64,000 nt of DNA from Trichopria drosophilae. Lineage: Eukaryota > Arthropoda > Insecta > Hymenoptera > Diapriidae. The position numbers and the translations under genes are program-made. Position 1 is the first letter of the stretch. Each line of letters opens with the position of its first letter. The notes beneath the pieces were generated by a model. That model saw only the letters and a list, made by a program, of their open reading frames with translations, was not told where the DNA came from and made no database searches. Location: the NCBI GenBank assembly GCA_030407085.1, contig CM059584.1, positions 145,132,001-145,196,000 of the forward strand, given 5' to 3'. Below, piece by piece: positions 1 through 10,539 of the stretch.

Positions 1-692
1 CGACGTGTTGCAATAAACTTTCAAACTCGCAACTGTTTAAAATTTCTGTCGCTTTGGTAATTTGTACATCAGCAGAACATTCAATAACATTTCTTACATA
101 CAGTGACTTAGCTTCCACATTGCCTCCGATAAAAACAAAAATTTAACGATCGATGATTCATATACTTTCAAGCTGAGCTTCGACAATATACATATATCTA
201 GATTTCCGCACGCAAGCTTATTCCTAATAAACTATAAAAAAAAAATTTCCTAAATTGTAAAGCAACGTTGCATTCGGAGTCAAACATACTGCCAAACGGT
301 TTATATATATATGTATCATATATAACGCACAATAATACAACATTTCTTAATCGCATGAGAAAAATGCAAGCCTCGGTCGCGATACGAACGAGGGTATCCT
401 ATAGGTAATTGATCATTCATCGTCGTTGCCTTATTATAAAATGTATCGAAATCTGATTTCTAATTTAGCTCTTTCGTTGAGTGCCTTATATAAGTACCGA
501 TTGGCTTCGGTGAGCGTCGATTCCTTTTATTTTTTGCCATCTCTTAAGAGATTTATAAAACAATAACGATTAGATTCTAATTATTCGATTTTCAATCGAA
601 TCTCGTGATTTGCAGGATTGATAGACAAAATATCGAACGTAGATTCATCGTCTTCGTGAGATTAAATTAGAAACAGATTCCTACGCGATAGC
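1..692 (-). other. 3' UTR and downstream flank of the BTG gene
   Basis: A+T-rich sequence beyond the BTG stop codon, which lies at 693-695 on the minus strand. A minus-strand AATAAA signal (read as TTTATT on the plus strand) lies at 526-531, about 165 nt past the stop, and would end a short 3' UTR near 500-515. No other gene or repeat was recognised between 1 and about 500. Confidence 0.5.
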
Positions 693-1481
693 TTACGCTA
701 ACAGAGCGTGTTTTGGAGACCAGAGGTGGAAAGGGCCGGGGCCTGCGGGAGACAGCGACGGGTGTAGCCACTTGTTCCCTCGGAGACCGAAGGGTGGAGG
801 TGATGGACCACCAAAGAAATGCGGAGGAACGACGTTGTACCATGGTTGTTTCATGGGATGAGGCCGATAATTCATGTTAAAGGGCTGGTTGAACCAATTA
901 CGGTTCCTGTTGTTGGTATGAAGCCGAGGGCTATTTACCCGTCGTCTATTTTGGATGTTGATGTTTTGATTGGTCGGACCTAGCGGTCGGGACTTTTGCT
1001 GGTCAGTCGAATTGGGCTTGAAGCCCGGTGTCGGTGGTCTATGAGACGAATGCGTCTCGTTTACCTTGTTTTCCGCTTTCACGTCAATTTTTTCGCGCTT
1101 GGCAGCAGGCACATTCTCTTTGTCATCGAATGAAGCCAACGTGCAATACGAACCTTTCGTTTCGCCAAAACGACAACAAACCTCGTTGGGATCCACCCAA
1201 AGAGTTAGTTCGACCGGAAGTGCCAGGTCTTCGTAGCGAACTCCTGCCGCACTTGCAGCACTTTCCAAACTTGCGTCCCTCCTGCTGTTCCCGTTGACTC
1301 TTATGCAACGATAACCCTGGCCCTTGAATGGCTTATCAGGGAACCAATGATTTTTGAAACGCTCCGTAAGTAATTCCACCAAACGTCTTTGAAAACATTT
1401 CAGCTGATCTGGACTAAATTTTTCGTTTTTTTCTATCAGCTGCATTAAGAACAGAACTGCCGCCGTGATTTCGTTCCGCAT
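693..1481 (-). CDS. btg: BTG-family anti-proliferative protein (BTG1/2/3 type)
   Basis: Single-exon reading frame of 262 residues. BTG/Tob proteins bind the CAF1 deadenylase of the CCR4-NOT complex, promote mRNA deadenylation and restrain cell-cycle entry. The N-terminal BTG domain (about residues 1-115) carries both family signatures: Box A at about 43-63, with the NHWFPDKP..KGQGYRCIRVN pattern, and Box B at about 88-108, with LPVELTLWVDPNEVCCRFGE. The rest (about 120-262) is low-complexity, rich in Asn, Pro and Arg, with FNQPF and aromatic/proline stretches and a HLWSP end typical of disordered BTG tails. No PAM2-type Tob tail is evident, so I place it with BTG rather than Tob. The start is the first ATG of the open frame and precedes the conserved EI..AV.FL helix. 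A 5' UTR intron acceptor lies just upstream. Which vertebrate paralogue it matches best cannot be settled by eye. Confidence 0.93.
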   Translation of the reverse strand: MRNEITAAVLFLMQLIEKNEKFSPDQLKCFQRRLVELLTERFKNHWFPDKPFKGQGYRCIRVNGNSRRDASLESAASAAGVRYEDLALPVELTLWVDPNEVCCRFGETKGSYCTLASFDDKENVPAAKREKIDVKAENKVNETHSSHRPPTPGFKPNSTDQQKSRPLGPTNQNINIQNRRRVNSPRLHTNNRNRNWFNQPFNMNYRPHPMKQPWYNVVPPHFFGGPSPPPFGLRGNKWLHPSLSPAGPGPFHLWSPKHALLA

Positions 1482-1626
1482 ATTGCCGTCCTTTGGTCTC
1501 TCGCTTTTTACCGGTTAAACTTCCCCTTGTGTGCTCAAACTCGATGTTGTGGCCGACTGTGTTGTTTTTCGTCGACTGTGATATGGAGCACATAGATCTT
1601 TTGTCGAAACGACCTGGAAGTGCAAC
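1482..1626 (-). other. Probable 5' UTR portion of the BTG exon with upstream splice acceptor
   Basis: On the minus strand a pyrimidine-rich run ends in an AG at 1628-1627 and is followed by G at 1626, a good 3' splice site. The 145 nt between it and the ATG are somewhat richer in G+C than the flank and have no long open frame, so this is probably 5' UTR downstream of a UTR intron. The upstream exon and promoter were not identified. Confidence 0.5.
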
Positions 1627-2183
1627 CTAAAATGAAAAAAAATACAAAATGAGTTTAGTTTTTTATCTGACATGTGGTAAGCTGAAAAGTAAATAAAAGT
1701 TGAATTCGAGCATTTAATATTGTGTATTTATTTGAGTCTTTGAACACAATTCTTGACCAAGGTTATTTTCATTTAATGAATTTCCAACACTTGGTCTGCA
1801 TATGCCAAGCCCTTTTGGTCTACTGGGACGAAGCTGAAACTTGCTGCATATTCAAAAATGCAATAGTGCTCAAGTATTTTCTTCTTTTTTATAACAAGGA
1901 CAAATTCTGCGATGCAAACGTAGCCACGAATACAAATATGTGGCAAGTTTCAACGTTATCTACTGGGATGTATAATTTTATGGAGACAGGAGTATTCCGA
2001 TAAAAGGACGAACTTTCTTTGAAAATCGAAAAAATATAGAATGTATCGAACAAAAATACCGAATTCTAATGTAATCCTGTAAGAATTATTTTTAATGACT
2101 GCTATATATGAAGAAAATTCAGCTATTTTCATTATTTTCAAGAAAATTAATAATGGGGTCCATCGGGAATAAATACGTAACCT
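1627..2183. other. Likely BTG 5' intron or upstream flank; nothing further recognised
   Basis: A+T-rich sequence between the BTG acceptor and the first transposon. Two short open frames here (1722-2003 plus, 1956-2192 minus) show no recognisable domain. The pentamer TACGT at 2174-2178 recurs just outside the right end of the following transposon (7130-7134) and may be a remnant of its target duplication. Confidence 0.4.
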
Positions 2184-2665
2184 GCGGGGCAAGATTTCTC
2201 AAGTGGGCTAGCCCAAAAATAGAAGTTATCTAATTTGGTCCAAAGTTGGTCAAGTTGTACTTCTATATGGTCGTACTTCACACACCAAAAATTTTTTCGA
2301 TCCTTCAAATAATGGCCAAGGTAGAGGGGGTGAAAATTTTAGACTACTGACGGAGGAGGACTATTTCAATCGCACGTAACTTTGATTCTATTGCATTAAT
2401 CAAAATAGTGTCCAGAATATTTTTTATAGATTATTACATTGTCTTTCAGACTGTTATAGTAAATTATTTCAAAAGTCAAAATTTAATGATTTTTTACTGA
2501 AAATAATAATTAAATCAACGTTTTCTTCATGTTCCGCCCATTTTAATGCTTTGAAACTATTTTTAAATGAAAGCTGAGGTCTTTTTCTATAAGATCACCA
2601 ATTTTCAAAGATGCTTTCCTTTTTGTTTTCGAGTAATCGTAAAATGAATGAGTTCCTGCGCTGTA
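2184..2665 (+). repeat. Left terminal inverted repeat of the 4.9 kb transposon
   Basis: Matches the reverse complement of 6651-7128 over nearly its whole length, with scattered single-base differences. The match runs from the GGG-TAGCCCAAAAATAG segment through to the GAGTTCCTGCGCTGTA segment at the inner edge. The low divergence suggests a fairly recent insertion, or conversion between the two ends. Confidence 0.9.
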
Positions 2666-2859
2666 TAACGCGGAGAAAGTTGCACATCTCTCGTCGCATC
2701 ACATCATAATATCACATAACCTTGCTGCCATTTGAGGTGAAATAATTTTGTTGTCATCCTTTTTCTAGAAAAAAGCAAAATATTTCTATTTTTTAATTTT
2801 TAACCCTCCTTTAGCATTACCCAGAGCTAACGACGTGGACGTAGAGATTATGGTGTAGC

Positions 2860-3030
2860 TCCTTTTTTATTTTTTGTTTTTGTTTTTGTCTTTTTTATTT
2901 TTTTGTTTGCTTTTGTCTTTTTAATTTTTTTTTTGCTTTTTATCTATTTAATTTTTATTTTACTTTTTATGTTTTTTATGTTTTTGTTCTTTTCTTGTTG
3001 AATTAATTTTTTTTTCTTTTTAATAGATTC
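2860..3030 (+). repeat. T-rich low-complexity tract
   Basis: About 170 bp made almost only of T runs broken by single G, C or A. On the minus strand it lies just downstream of the last recognisable transposase segment, so it could be 3' UTR or a lysine/asparagine-coding tail of the transposase gene. No frame is convincing. Confidence 0.6.
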
Positions 3031-3950
3031 GCGTTTTATATTTTTCGAACAGGTATGTCATGAGTTCCTATTTTTCGTATTCGGAAATATTTCGTAAGTC
3101 AAAGAATTCGAAAATCTTTTCAATTGAAGCTTACCTTCTTCAGTCGGGATAAAGGCGTGATACTTTTTAGTGCCAGAAATTGTTACTGAATGTTCAAATC
3201 TGGACATTAAAAGGTCTGTGGCTTCTTGATAACTTTTATTACTACTAAAAAAGATTTTCGTTTCTCTGCAATTAATATTTGCCCATTCATATAATTCTCG
3301 AGGAGTGAGTATATGGTGTTTTGGGGAACATTGTAAGCTGTATCGTGCTGCTTGACGTTTTACATTTGCCCCTATGCCATCACACGCACCTTTTCCATGC
3401 GCACTCTGCAGGTATACCTTAAAATCTTTTTCATGAGCTAGGAGGTTGCAAAAGTTGCTTTTATTCTTAAAATGTTGGCCAGTCTATCACTATTTTCTGA
3501 TATACGTAAACAGCCACCGTATCATGAGCAAGATTCTCAGATATTATCGCAATACTTTTATGCTGCAATTCGTCATGTTGCCGATAATATATTACTACTG
3601 TGAATACAGTTGCCTGGTCATTATTCCAGTGGAATGATTGCGCTGCATTTTGTACAATATAAGCATAATTTTCTGCAAAATCGCACGAAATCAAGAACTC
3701 ATCTGAAAGTAAATTGTTTTTCAAATTTTTGAAAAACGCTGACGGTCGTTTGCAATAAAATGATGTGTTTTTAATTGTAACAATTGTACACATAAATCGT
3801 TTACAAATTCATCAGTATCTGTGATTAAAGTTTTCAAATTGCATCTGTCGGTTTGTAACCACATTTCGAATGTTACATCCCGAACACTGCGGTCACCACA
3901 AGTTTTTAGCAAATGAGTTTTCAAATTATCGGTTCCAGGACAACTAGTGC

Positions 3951-3962
3951 ATTCTCCTAAAT
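3951..3962 (+). repeat. Target-site duplication, left copy
   Basis: ATTCTCCTAAAT immediately precedes the nested element and recurs exactly at 5252-5263. Read on the minus strand within the transposase it encodes part of Y-L-G-E. A single copy restores the frame between the two transposase pieces. Confidence 0.85.
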
Positions 3963-5251
3963 GATGTTGAAGTTTGAAACGTTGGAGTCCAACGAAAAAT
4001 TTTTTTTTTTTTTTTTTGGACGAATCAATTTTTTTTTCAATCCTTGTCATATATAAACCCAATTCATGCTAAAAAAAGTTTTGTAACCCCCAAGGGACGG
4101 GTGGGGGGAGGGGTAAAAGACGTAAAACACGCATAACGCTCCATAAAAGTTGCAATTTTAGTTAGCCCACTCGTTTTATTTTTCGAATAGTTAATAATGA
4201 TGGCAATGAGTAATAATCTCGAATTTAAAAAAAATCGGATGACAGGAAGGCATCGCTGGAGGGGGAAGAATGTCGAAAACCGCTGAAAATGATAAACAAC
4301 GGTTAATGACTGTTCCAATTTTAGTTAGCCCACTCGTTTTATTTTTCGAATGATTAATAATGATGGCAATGAGTAATAATCTCGAATTTGAAAAAAATCG
4401 GATGACAGGAAGGCACCATTGGAGGGGGAAAAATGTCGAAAACCGCTGAAAATTATAAACAACGGTTAATAACTGTTCCAATTTTAGTTAGCCCACTCGT
4501 TTTATTTTTCGAATAGTTAATAAGGATATCAATGAGTATTACTGTCGAATTTAAAAAAAATCGGATGACAGGAAGGCATCGCTGGAGGGGGAAGAATGTC
4601 GAAAACCGCTGAAAATGATAAACAACGGTTAATAACTGTTCCAATTTTAGTTAGCCCACTCGTTTTATTTTTCGAATAGTTTTATTTTCTCTTTTTCAGA
4701 AATGCAAGAAATGTAGAATGAATAAATGAAACTATAAATATGAAAGTAAATTAAACATTACTATTGCAGTTTTATATTACCTGTTTCCCCCCTCCTGTCA
4801 TCCGATTTTTTGTTATATCGATAATATTACTCATATATATTGCTCATTGCCATCATTATTAACTATTTGAAAAATAAAACGAGTGGGCTAACTAAAATTG
4901 GGACAGTTATTAACCGTTGTTTGTAATTTTCAGCGGTTTTCGACATTTCTCCCCCTCCAACGGTGCCTTCCTGTCATCCGATTTTTTCAAATTCGAGATT
5001 ATTACTCATTGCCATCATTATTAACTATTCGAAAAATAAAACGAGTGGGCTAACTAAAATTGCAACTTTTATGGAGCGTTATGCGTGTTTTACGTCTTTT
5101 ACCCCTCCCCCCACACGTCCCTTGGGGGTTACAAAACTTTTTTTAGCATGAATTGGGTTTATATATGACAAGGATTGAAAAAAAAATTGATTCGTCCAAA
5201 AAAAAAAAAAAAAATTTTTCGTTGCACTCCAACGTTTCAAACTTCAACATC
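3963..5251. mobile_element. 1.29 kb foldback element nested in the transposase
   Basis: The ends are perfect inverted repeats beginning GATGTTGAAGTTTGAAACG, and inverted homology continues inward for about 300 bp on each side. A 12 bp direct repeat flanks it. Because the outermost bases are themselves partly palindromic, the true duplication could be as short as 6 bp. The interior holds 163 bp tandem units and no plausible transposase, so it is non-autonomous. Small open frames across it merely repeat the tandem unit. Confidence 0.9.
4151..4680 (+). repeat. 163 bp tandem repeat, three full units and a partial one
   Basis: The landmark GTTAGCCCACTCG recurs at 4161, 4324, 4487 and 4650, exactly 163 bp apart. 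Units differ by a few substitutions (for example CATCGCTGGAG against CACCATTGGAG). A further unit in opposite orientation occupies about 4870-5062 in the right arm of the nested element, so the left arm was expanded by unequal duplication. Confidence 0.92.
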
Positions 5252-5263
5252 ATTCTCCTAAAT
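5252..5263 (+). repeat. Target-site duplication, right copy
   Basis: Exact copy of 3951-3962, directly after the right terminal inverted repeat of the nested element. Confidence 0.85.
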
Positions 5264-6650
5264 AGCAGGAACTCGTAGGTTCAGGACACATGATGATATT
5301 CAAGCAGTCATGATAGTTTGTTAATGATAGGTCAGTATCTTTGGTTAAACCCTGAATGTCAATTCCATTCAACATTAACTTGACATTCTCATGATGCACA
5401 CAAACACAAACATTGTGGGTGCCGCTACTTCCTGCCAAGACACAGTGTGGTGGTCTAAGTTTTGTAAATGAAGAAATACTTATCTCGACGTCTGTATATT
5501 CCGTTCTAAATTGTAAATATAACTCATTAATATTGCCCAGAAGTAATCGCTTTTGAATATGCGAACGAGTTCCATCACTATTTTTTACAGAGACAAAGTC
5601 CTTCATCCCTGGCATCACGCGGCTACAATTATCACGCTCGTAAAAACTCTTTACGCGATTAATAACTTCAAGAGTCAATGATCTTCTTCCTTTTGGTTTT
5701 GGCAGCGTCAAAATACCATGCTCGGCAACTGATTGTTTAACATTTTGAGCTTTCCGTTTCGAAATATTAAACGTTTTCATCAATTTCCTGCAGCTCCAAG
5801 ATTTCGGTGCAAGCGATAAAAGTTGGAATTTCTCATTGTCATTTGTGGAAGTTTTATATTTCTGTATAATTTGATGAAATACCTCAGCACCCGCTAAACG
5901 AATATCATTGTCGTGTTCTAAGTTACTGTTCACGTTCGAATCAGAATCATCTTGATTACCATCTAATTCATTAATGTCATCAATCATTTCATGATCTTCC
6001 GGAGTTATAACTGTTGTGTCCACGTGAACGTCATTAACATGCTCTGTAATATTATCTCATCCCGAGGGTGTTACCACTGATGTAATGTTAGCAAGACAAC
6101 ATCGACAAGAAATGCAAATATATGAACCCTGTGGTACGAGAGTAGGAAACTTGTCTCTCAAGGTGTCAGAAACAAGAGTAATTTTACTGGTGTTATGTTT
6201 CTTCTTTTTGAAAGGATTAATGCATTTCTTTTTCTTTAAGGCACAGCATTGAGGAGGCATTTTGAACAAATTGAAAGTATCAAATAAAATGTATAAGATA
6301 AACGATGAAAAAGAAAAAAAGTTTACAAATTAGATTTACTCTATTATAAACGGCATGAACTTATAGCTTAAAAATATAAACAGTTAAAACCAGTGCAATC
6401 AGAAAAATACATATAAATTTAACGTGTGGTCAAGAGTATCAATAAGAACAGCAATCGCATTGAAATATTGTCATATCACATTCTGTATGCTGTTGGCCGC
6501 AAAGTGTAATGACAATTCTATTACAGAGGAACCATTTGTTTCTGTGAGAATAACAGCCATCTAGCGGCAGAGAATATTCAACATCTAAGCTGACGTTAAC
6601 GGTACGATGTGACGTGACGACGCGCCGCGTGCGATTTGCTCTGCTCGCTA

Positions 6651-7128
6651 CAGCGCAGGAACTCATTCATTTTACGATTACTCGAAAACAAAAAAAAAAG
6701 CATCTTTGAAAATTGGTGATCTTATAGAAAAAGACCTCAGCTTTCATTTAAAAATAGTTTCAAAGCATTAAAATGGGCGGAACATGAAGAAAACGTTGAT
6801 TTAATTATTATTTTCAGTAAAAAATCATTAAATTTTGACTTTTGAAATAATTTACTATAACAGTCTGAAAGACCATGTAATAATTTATAAAAAATATTCT
6901 GGACACTATTTTGATTAATGCAATAGAATCAAAGTTACGTGCGATTGAAATAGTCCTCCTCCGTCAGAAGTCTAAAATTTTCACCCCCTCTACCTTGGCC
7001 ATTATTTGAAGGATCGAAAAAATTTTTGGTGTGTGAAGTACTACCATATAGAACTACAACTTGACCAAGTTTGGACCAAATTAGATAACTTCTATTTTTG
7101 GGCTGGCCCACTTGAGAAATTTTGCCGC
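6651..7128 (-). repeat. Right terminal inverted repeat of the 4.9 kb transposon
   Basis: Reverse complement of 2184-2665. The transposase promoter should lie in or next to this repeat, since the gene reads leftward from 6260. The 6270-6650 stretch between them is A+T-rich; its only open frame (6439-6666 minus) has no recognised domain. Confidence 0.9.
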
Positions 7129-7676
7129 CTACGTCAATTTTCTCGAAAGGAATATTTATGGCTACGTAAATTTTTCTTTCGAGAAAATTAACGTTAAATG
7201 TGTAAAAATTTGCGTTTTCGCCCGAATTTCGATTTTATTGAAGCGAAAGAAAATTTGGTTAACAATCGGAATATATTATTCTAAGTATCTTTTCTCGCAG
7301 AAAATAATGGCAGCCATACATATCACGTCGTATTTACGAAAAATACAAATTTAATTATTCCACAATTACATTCGTTTGGCAATAATTTGACTGTGTATGA
7401 CAAAAGGAGCATCACTTCCGAAGTATTATTTTGTACTGTAAAGAACGGCACACTAAAAATTTCCCTATCACGCCGCATTTCCCGGAAAAGTGATATTAAA
7501 TATGTAAATTTGTTGTTTTTTTGGCGTTAAAAAGGAATTTACTTTTGTCAATATTAATATAATTTCCGAAGTATTTATTCCTGCTAAAAACGATGTAATA
7601 TAATAATGACATTATGAAAAGAAAATGCGACTGATGGAAATATTTCAAAAATTATACCAAGCATTTCAAAGGTAAA
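7129..7676. other. Intergenic, no feature recognised
   Basis: A+T-rich, with small overlapping open frames lacking any domain. Fragments such as TTTCTCGAAAGGAAT and TTTCTTTCGAGAAAATT form a short local dyad at about 7138-7190. Confidence 0.4.
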
Positions 7677-8690
7677 GAAAAATTACTTGGTATATCTTCG
7701 GAAGTTACACGTGTTCGAAATAAAAAAATCGATAACGTGTTTTCGATGTATTTTTGCCTCCTGAAAACGAATATCATAGCAGAAATTGGCGCTCGGCAAT
7801 TTCCGGGCCGCTATCTTGAAAAAACAGCCAAAAAACGTGTTTTTTCTAATTTTTTTTGCATTTAACTTAAAAAATACGAACGAAAAAATGTTTCAAAGAA
7901 AAAATGTAGAGCATGAAATTCTCTACAAAAAAGGTGCTATGCATTTTCTTCGTAATATCAACAGAAAACTGGCAAATGAGCGATGAATAGCATTTCCTTT
8001 TGAACTGAAGGAAATGGGATTCAATTATCATCTATGATTTTAGGTTAGAGGTTAGGTTAGTATAAAAAGAGGGGTCTGGGGGCGCAGGCACATCCTAGGT
8101 GGACGCATAATATTTGGAATTCGAAAATGGAGGTGCCCGTACTCCATTTTGTATTCTAGCGGTAATGCGTCCACCTTGGCGGTGCCTGCGTTCTGGGGGG
8201 TTCCGCCCACCGGACCCCCCTTCTATATACTAACCTAATCTCCAACTACGCTGGTACGGATGATAGCTAAACCTAAGTGATAATTGGTGTCTGTTACCGA
8301 CGTATTTCCTTCGAAACTGAAATCCACTTCACTATCGAGAAACTCAGCTAAAGGAGCACAAGCGTATGACTACTTACTTTCATCACTATTTTACGGGCTT
8401 CCTTTTGCGATTTCGATAAAAATGCATATCACCTTTTTTGTAGAGAATTTCATGCTCTACATTTTTTGTTGGAAACATGTTTTCATACGAGTCGTATTTT
8501 TCAAGTTAAATGCAAAAAACTATAAAAAAACACGTTTTTTGGCTGTTTTTTCAAGATAACGGCCAGGATATAGCCGAGGGCCAATTTTTATTGCCATATT
8601 CGTTTTCAGGAGGCAAAAATACATGGTAAACACGTTGTCGATTTTTCGATTTCGAACACGTGTAACTTCCGAAGGTTTACCAATTACTTT
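7677..8690. mobile_element. ~1 kb foldback element
   Basis: The left arm (about 7677-7945) and right arm (about 8415-8690) are imperfect inverted copies. Each holds the blocks CTTCCGAAGT.ACACGTG, GCCTCCTGAAAACGAATA, CAAGATAACGGCC and AGCATGAAATTCTCTACAAA in mirrored order. The open frames in the two arms (7786-7986, 8284-8559) are strand shadows of these repeats. No transposase or clear target duplication is visible. Confidence 0.75.
8045..8247. repeat. G+C-richer hairpin at the centre of the foldback
   Basis: A second inverted repeat inside the larger one: GGTTAGGTTAGTATA with GGTCTGGGGGCGCAGGC on the left, mirrored by GCCTGCG...GGACCCCCCTTC and TATACTAACCTAAT on the right. The core AAAATGGAG...CTCCATTTT is itself palindromic. 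It could be a separate MITE that landed in the foldback. Confidence 0.7.
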
Positions 8691-10539
8691 GTCCGCAATT
8701 TAATATTGATATTTACTAGTCACATTATTGTAAAATGTACGCAGAGAAAAAATTTATTGGAAATTTTACGGTTTCAAATGGCAATTTTGGATAGACTTGT
8801 AGAATCGACAAAATAACCGTTAATTCTGGTAAAAATTATAACATTTTGTGTAATTTTAACTGTCTGCGTAGTAAATATTCAAAGAATTTGTAATCATTTT
8901 TATCTGAAAGAATAACAATTTCTCCCTTTCTTAAAGTAAAGTCTGTCCCAAAATTACATCTGGCATTGTAAACAAATTTTTTTTCCGCAGAGTTACAAAG
9001 AAGTAAATAACCGAACTTATAGTCGAAATGAGAACATATTTGTTGACAAATTAAACGTTTATTCATGCATTTAAATTTAATTCATCGGTGGACGGGGATT
9101 AATTTTAAAAAAATCAAAGAATTATACAAAAACTTATCGATTAATATGTAAATTCTTATATTTTATCGAGTTGCATATAAATTCTGATTACTTTGAAAAG
9201 CTTCAGTATGGTTATGTGGTGAACATCATTTTAAGTGGGTCATACGGGGAGTACACATGACACTAGAATGCAAGAAATACATGATATGTAAATAAAACAT
9301 AAGCTAAATAATTTCTAAATACGTAGAGTCCAGAATAATTATGATTCAGTAGCTGGTGAGAGACAAAATTAATTATTTTGTAAAGACCTTCGATGTATTT
9401 TAATCAGTTCTTTCAAATATAGCTTTAATTTCTTTTGAAAAGTTGAAGCATTATAGAGGTAAGATCAGATTTATGTGGGAAATAAACAGCAACCATGAGG
9501 ATTTTAGTGGATCCGTTTGAAGTCCTAAGAAATAAAGCTTCAGTTCTCAAAGAAGTATTTTAATGGTAAACCAAGCGATTTTTCCTAATGACAATCGAAG
9601 CACCACTCCCACTCAAAAATAGGCAGAATAGAATGACAATTTTCAATCTTATTTTTCAGTATGCAAACATTCTGAGAAACAGTTGCTATCCTTAGTTTGT
9701 TGGTAAATATTGTTTAGGAGCGAAAATAATATTCGGAATACTATGCAAAAATTTGATAATTTGCTGGTCCTCAGGGTTCGATACATTACGAGCAGAGAAA
9801 CTTGAATCCGAAGCTTTTTAATTTTATCTCGTTGAGCCCTTGTTTTATCCGTAGTAATTATCTATAATAAATAATGGAAAAATCTCTGGCGGTATAATCA
9901 AAATTTAAAATTTTGAGCATCCTTAGGTTTTTGTACACTGCATACAATTAGACGATTTCTCCGTCACTCATCTCAAATTAAAGAAATCTAAGATCGTAAT
10001 TTGAAATGCTATCAGAATAAGTTTTTAGTTGTTTGTTAACATTATTAAAAGATCGGGCTGCAGAAGAAACAGATTTAAAATCTATCGAATATTTCGAAAT
10101 TAGAAATGCGTTTATCATCAGGTTGTGCATGAAACTCTTTGAAACATTTACTTGTATTCATTAAGCTCTTCAGATATTGTTAAAAAAACTGATATAATTT
10201 TAAGGTCTTTCCAATAAAGTAGGATATAAGAATAAAATTTTTTCTTGGAATTAAAATAATGTGTCCATCTTTGTACATAGTTTCGGATTCAGTAGAATCC
10301 CAATATCCTATCAGTTGAAAAAATATCATAACAATAAATATTTTCACATTTTTTCGCAATTTTTCTCAAATTTGATGCCACATTGCAATTCTGGATTGCT
10401 GAAACTCAATTTTAACTTTGGAATCTTGAATAACAACCTCGAAAATAGCAGGATAAGCACCAAGTTTTTTTTCAATTTTAATTATGATACGAAGTATTGT
10501 ATTGAAATTGAAATAAAAAAAATGTAATTTCAGGCATTA
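8691..10539. other. Intergenic A+T-rich DNA, no feature recognised
   Basis: No conserved coding frame, RNA gene or repeat was recognised. Short open frames (8836-9066 minus, 10261-10527 plus) look like chance openings in A+T-rich sequence. Confidence 0.4.

Larger units (their letters stand above)
3135..6260 (-). pseudogene. Decayed transposase-like gene of the 4.9 kb element
   Basis: Reading order on the minus strand: a Cys-rich N-terminus starting at ATG 6260 (MPPQCCALKKKKCINPF, then YICISCRCCL, a probable zinc-binding module); one in-frame TGA at 6059-6057; continuation in the same frame from 6056 to 5264, with an acidic stretch, a helix-turn-helix-like segment (KLMKTFNISKRKAQNVKQSV) and the motif RVMPGMKDFVSV followed by QKRLLLGNINELYLQF; the nested insertion; resumption at 3950 with CTSCPGTDNLKTHLLKTCGD and TFEMWLQTDRCNL; then SFHWNNDQATVFTVVIYY. 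A one-base slip in a T run near 3465-3470 shifts the frame, and the protein resumes as NFCNLLAHEKDFKVYLQSAH..., ending at a GTAAG donor (3134-3130). A Cys/His-rich DNA-transposase fold is likely, but catalytic residues were not assigned. It is not functional as it stands. Confidence 0.8.
2184..7128 (-). mobile_element. ~4.9 kb DNA transposon with long terminal inverted repeats, decayed
   Basis: The element is bounded by near-identical inverted repeats of about 480 bp. Both ends start GCGG followed by a CAA.ATTTCTCAAGTGGG motif read inward. The interior holds a degenerate minus-strand transposase and a nested 1.29 kb insertion. TACGT occurs 6-10 bp outside the left end and 2-6 bp outside the right end, so a target duplication is possible but not clean. 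The superfamily is not assigned. Long TIRs and a Cys-rich transposase N-terminus recall multi-copy elements known from ants, wasps and other invertebrates, but that is memory of a type, not a search result. Confidence 0.85.

Noticed and set aside
4064..5151. Several frames repeating a FSTFFPLQRCLPVIRFF-type peptide
   Set aside because: They are translations of the 163 bp tandem unit and its inverted copy.
2174..7134. TACGT as a definite target duplication of the 4.9 kb transposon
   Set aside because: The words are offset by different distances from the two ends, so the match may be chance.
8040..8062. TTAGG-like words, possible internal telomere repeat
   Set aside because: Only about three irregular copies, explained by the hairpin arm of a foldback.
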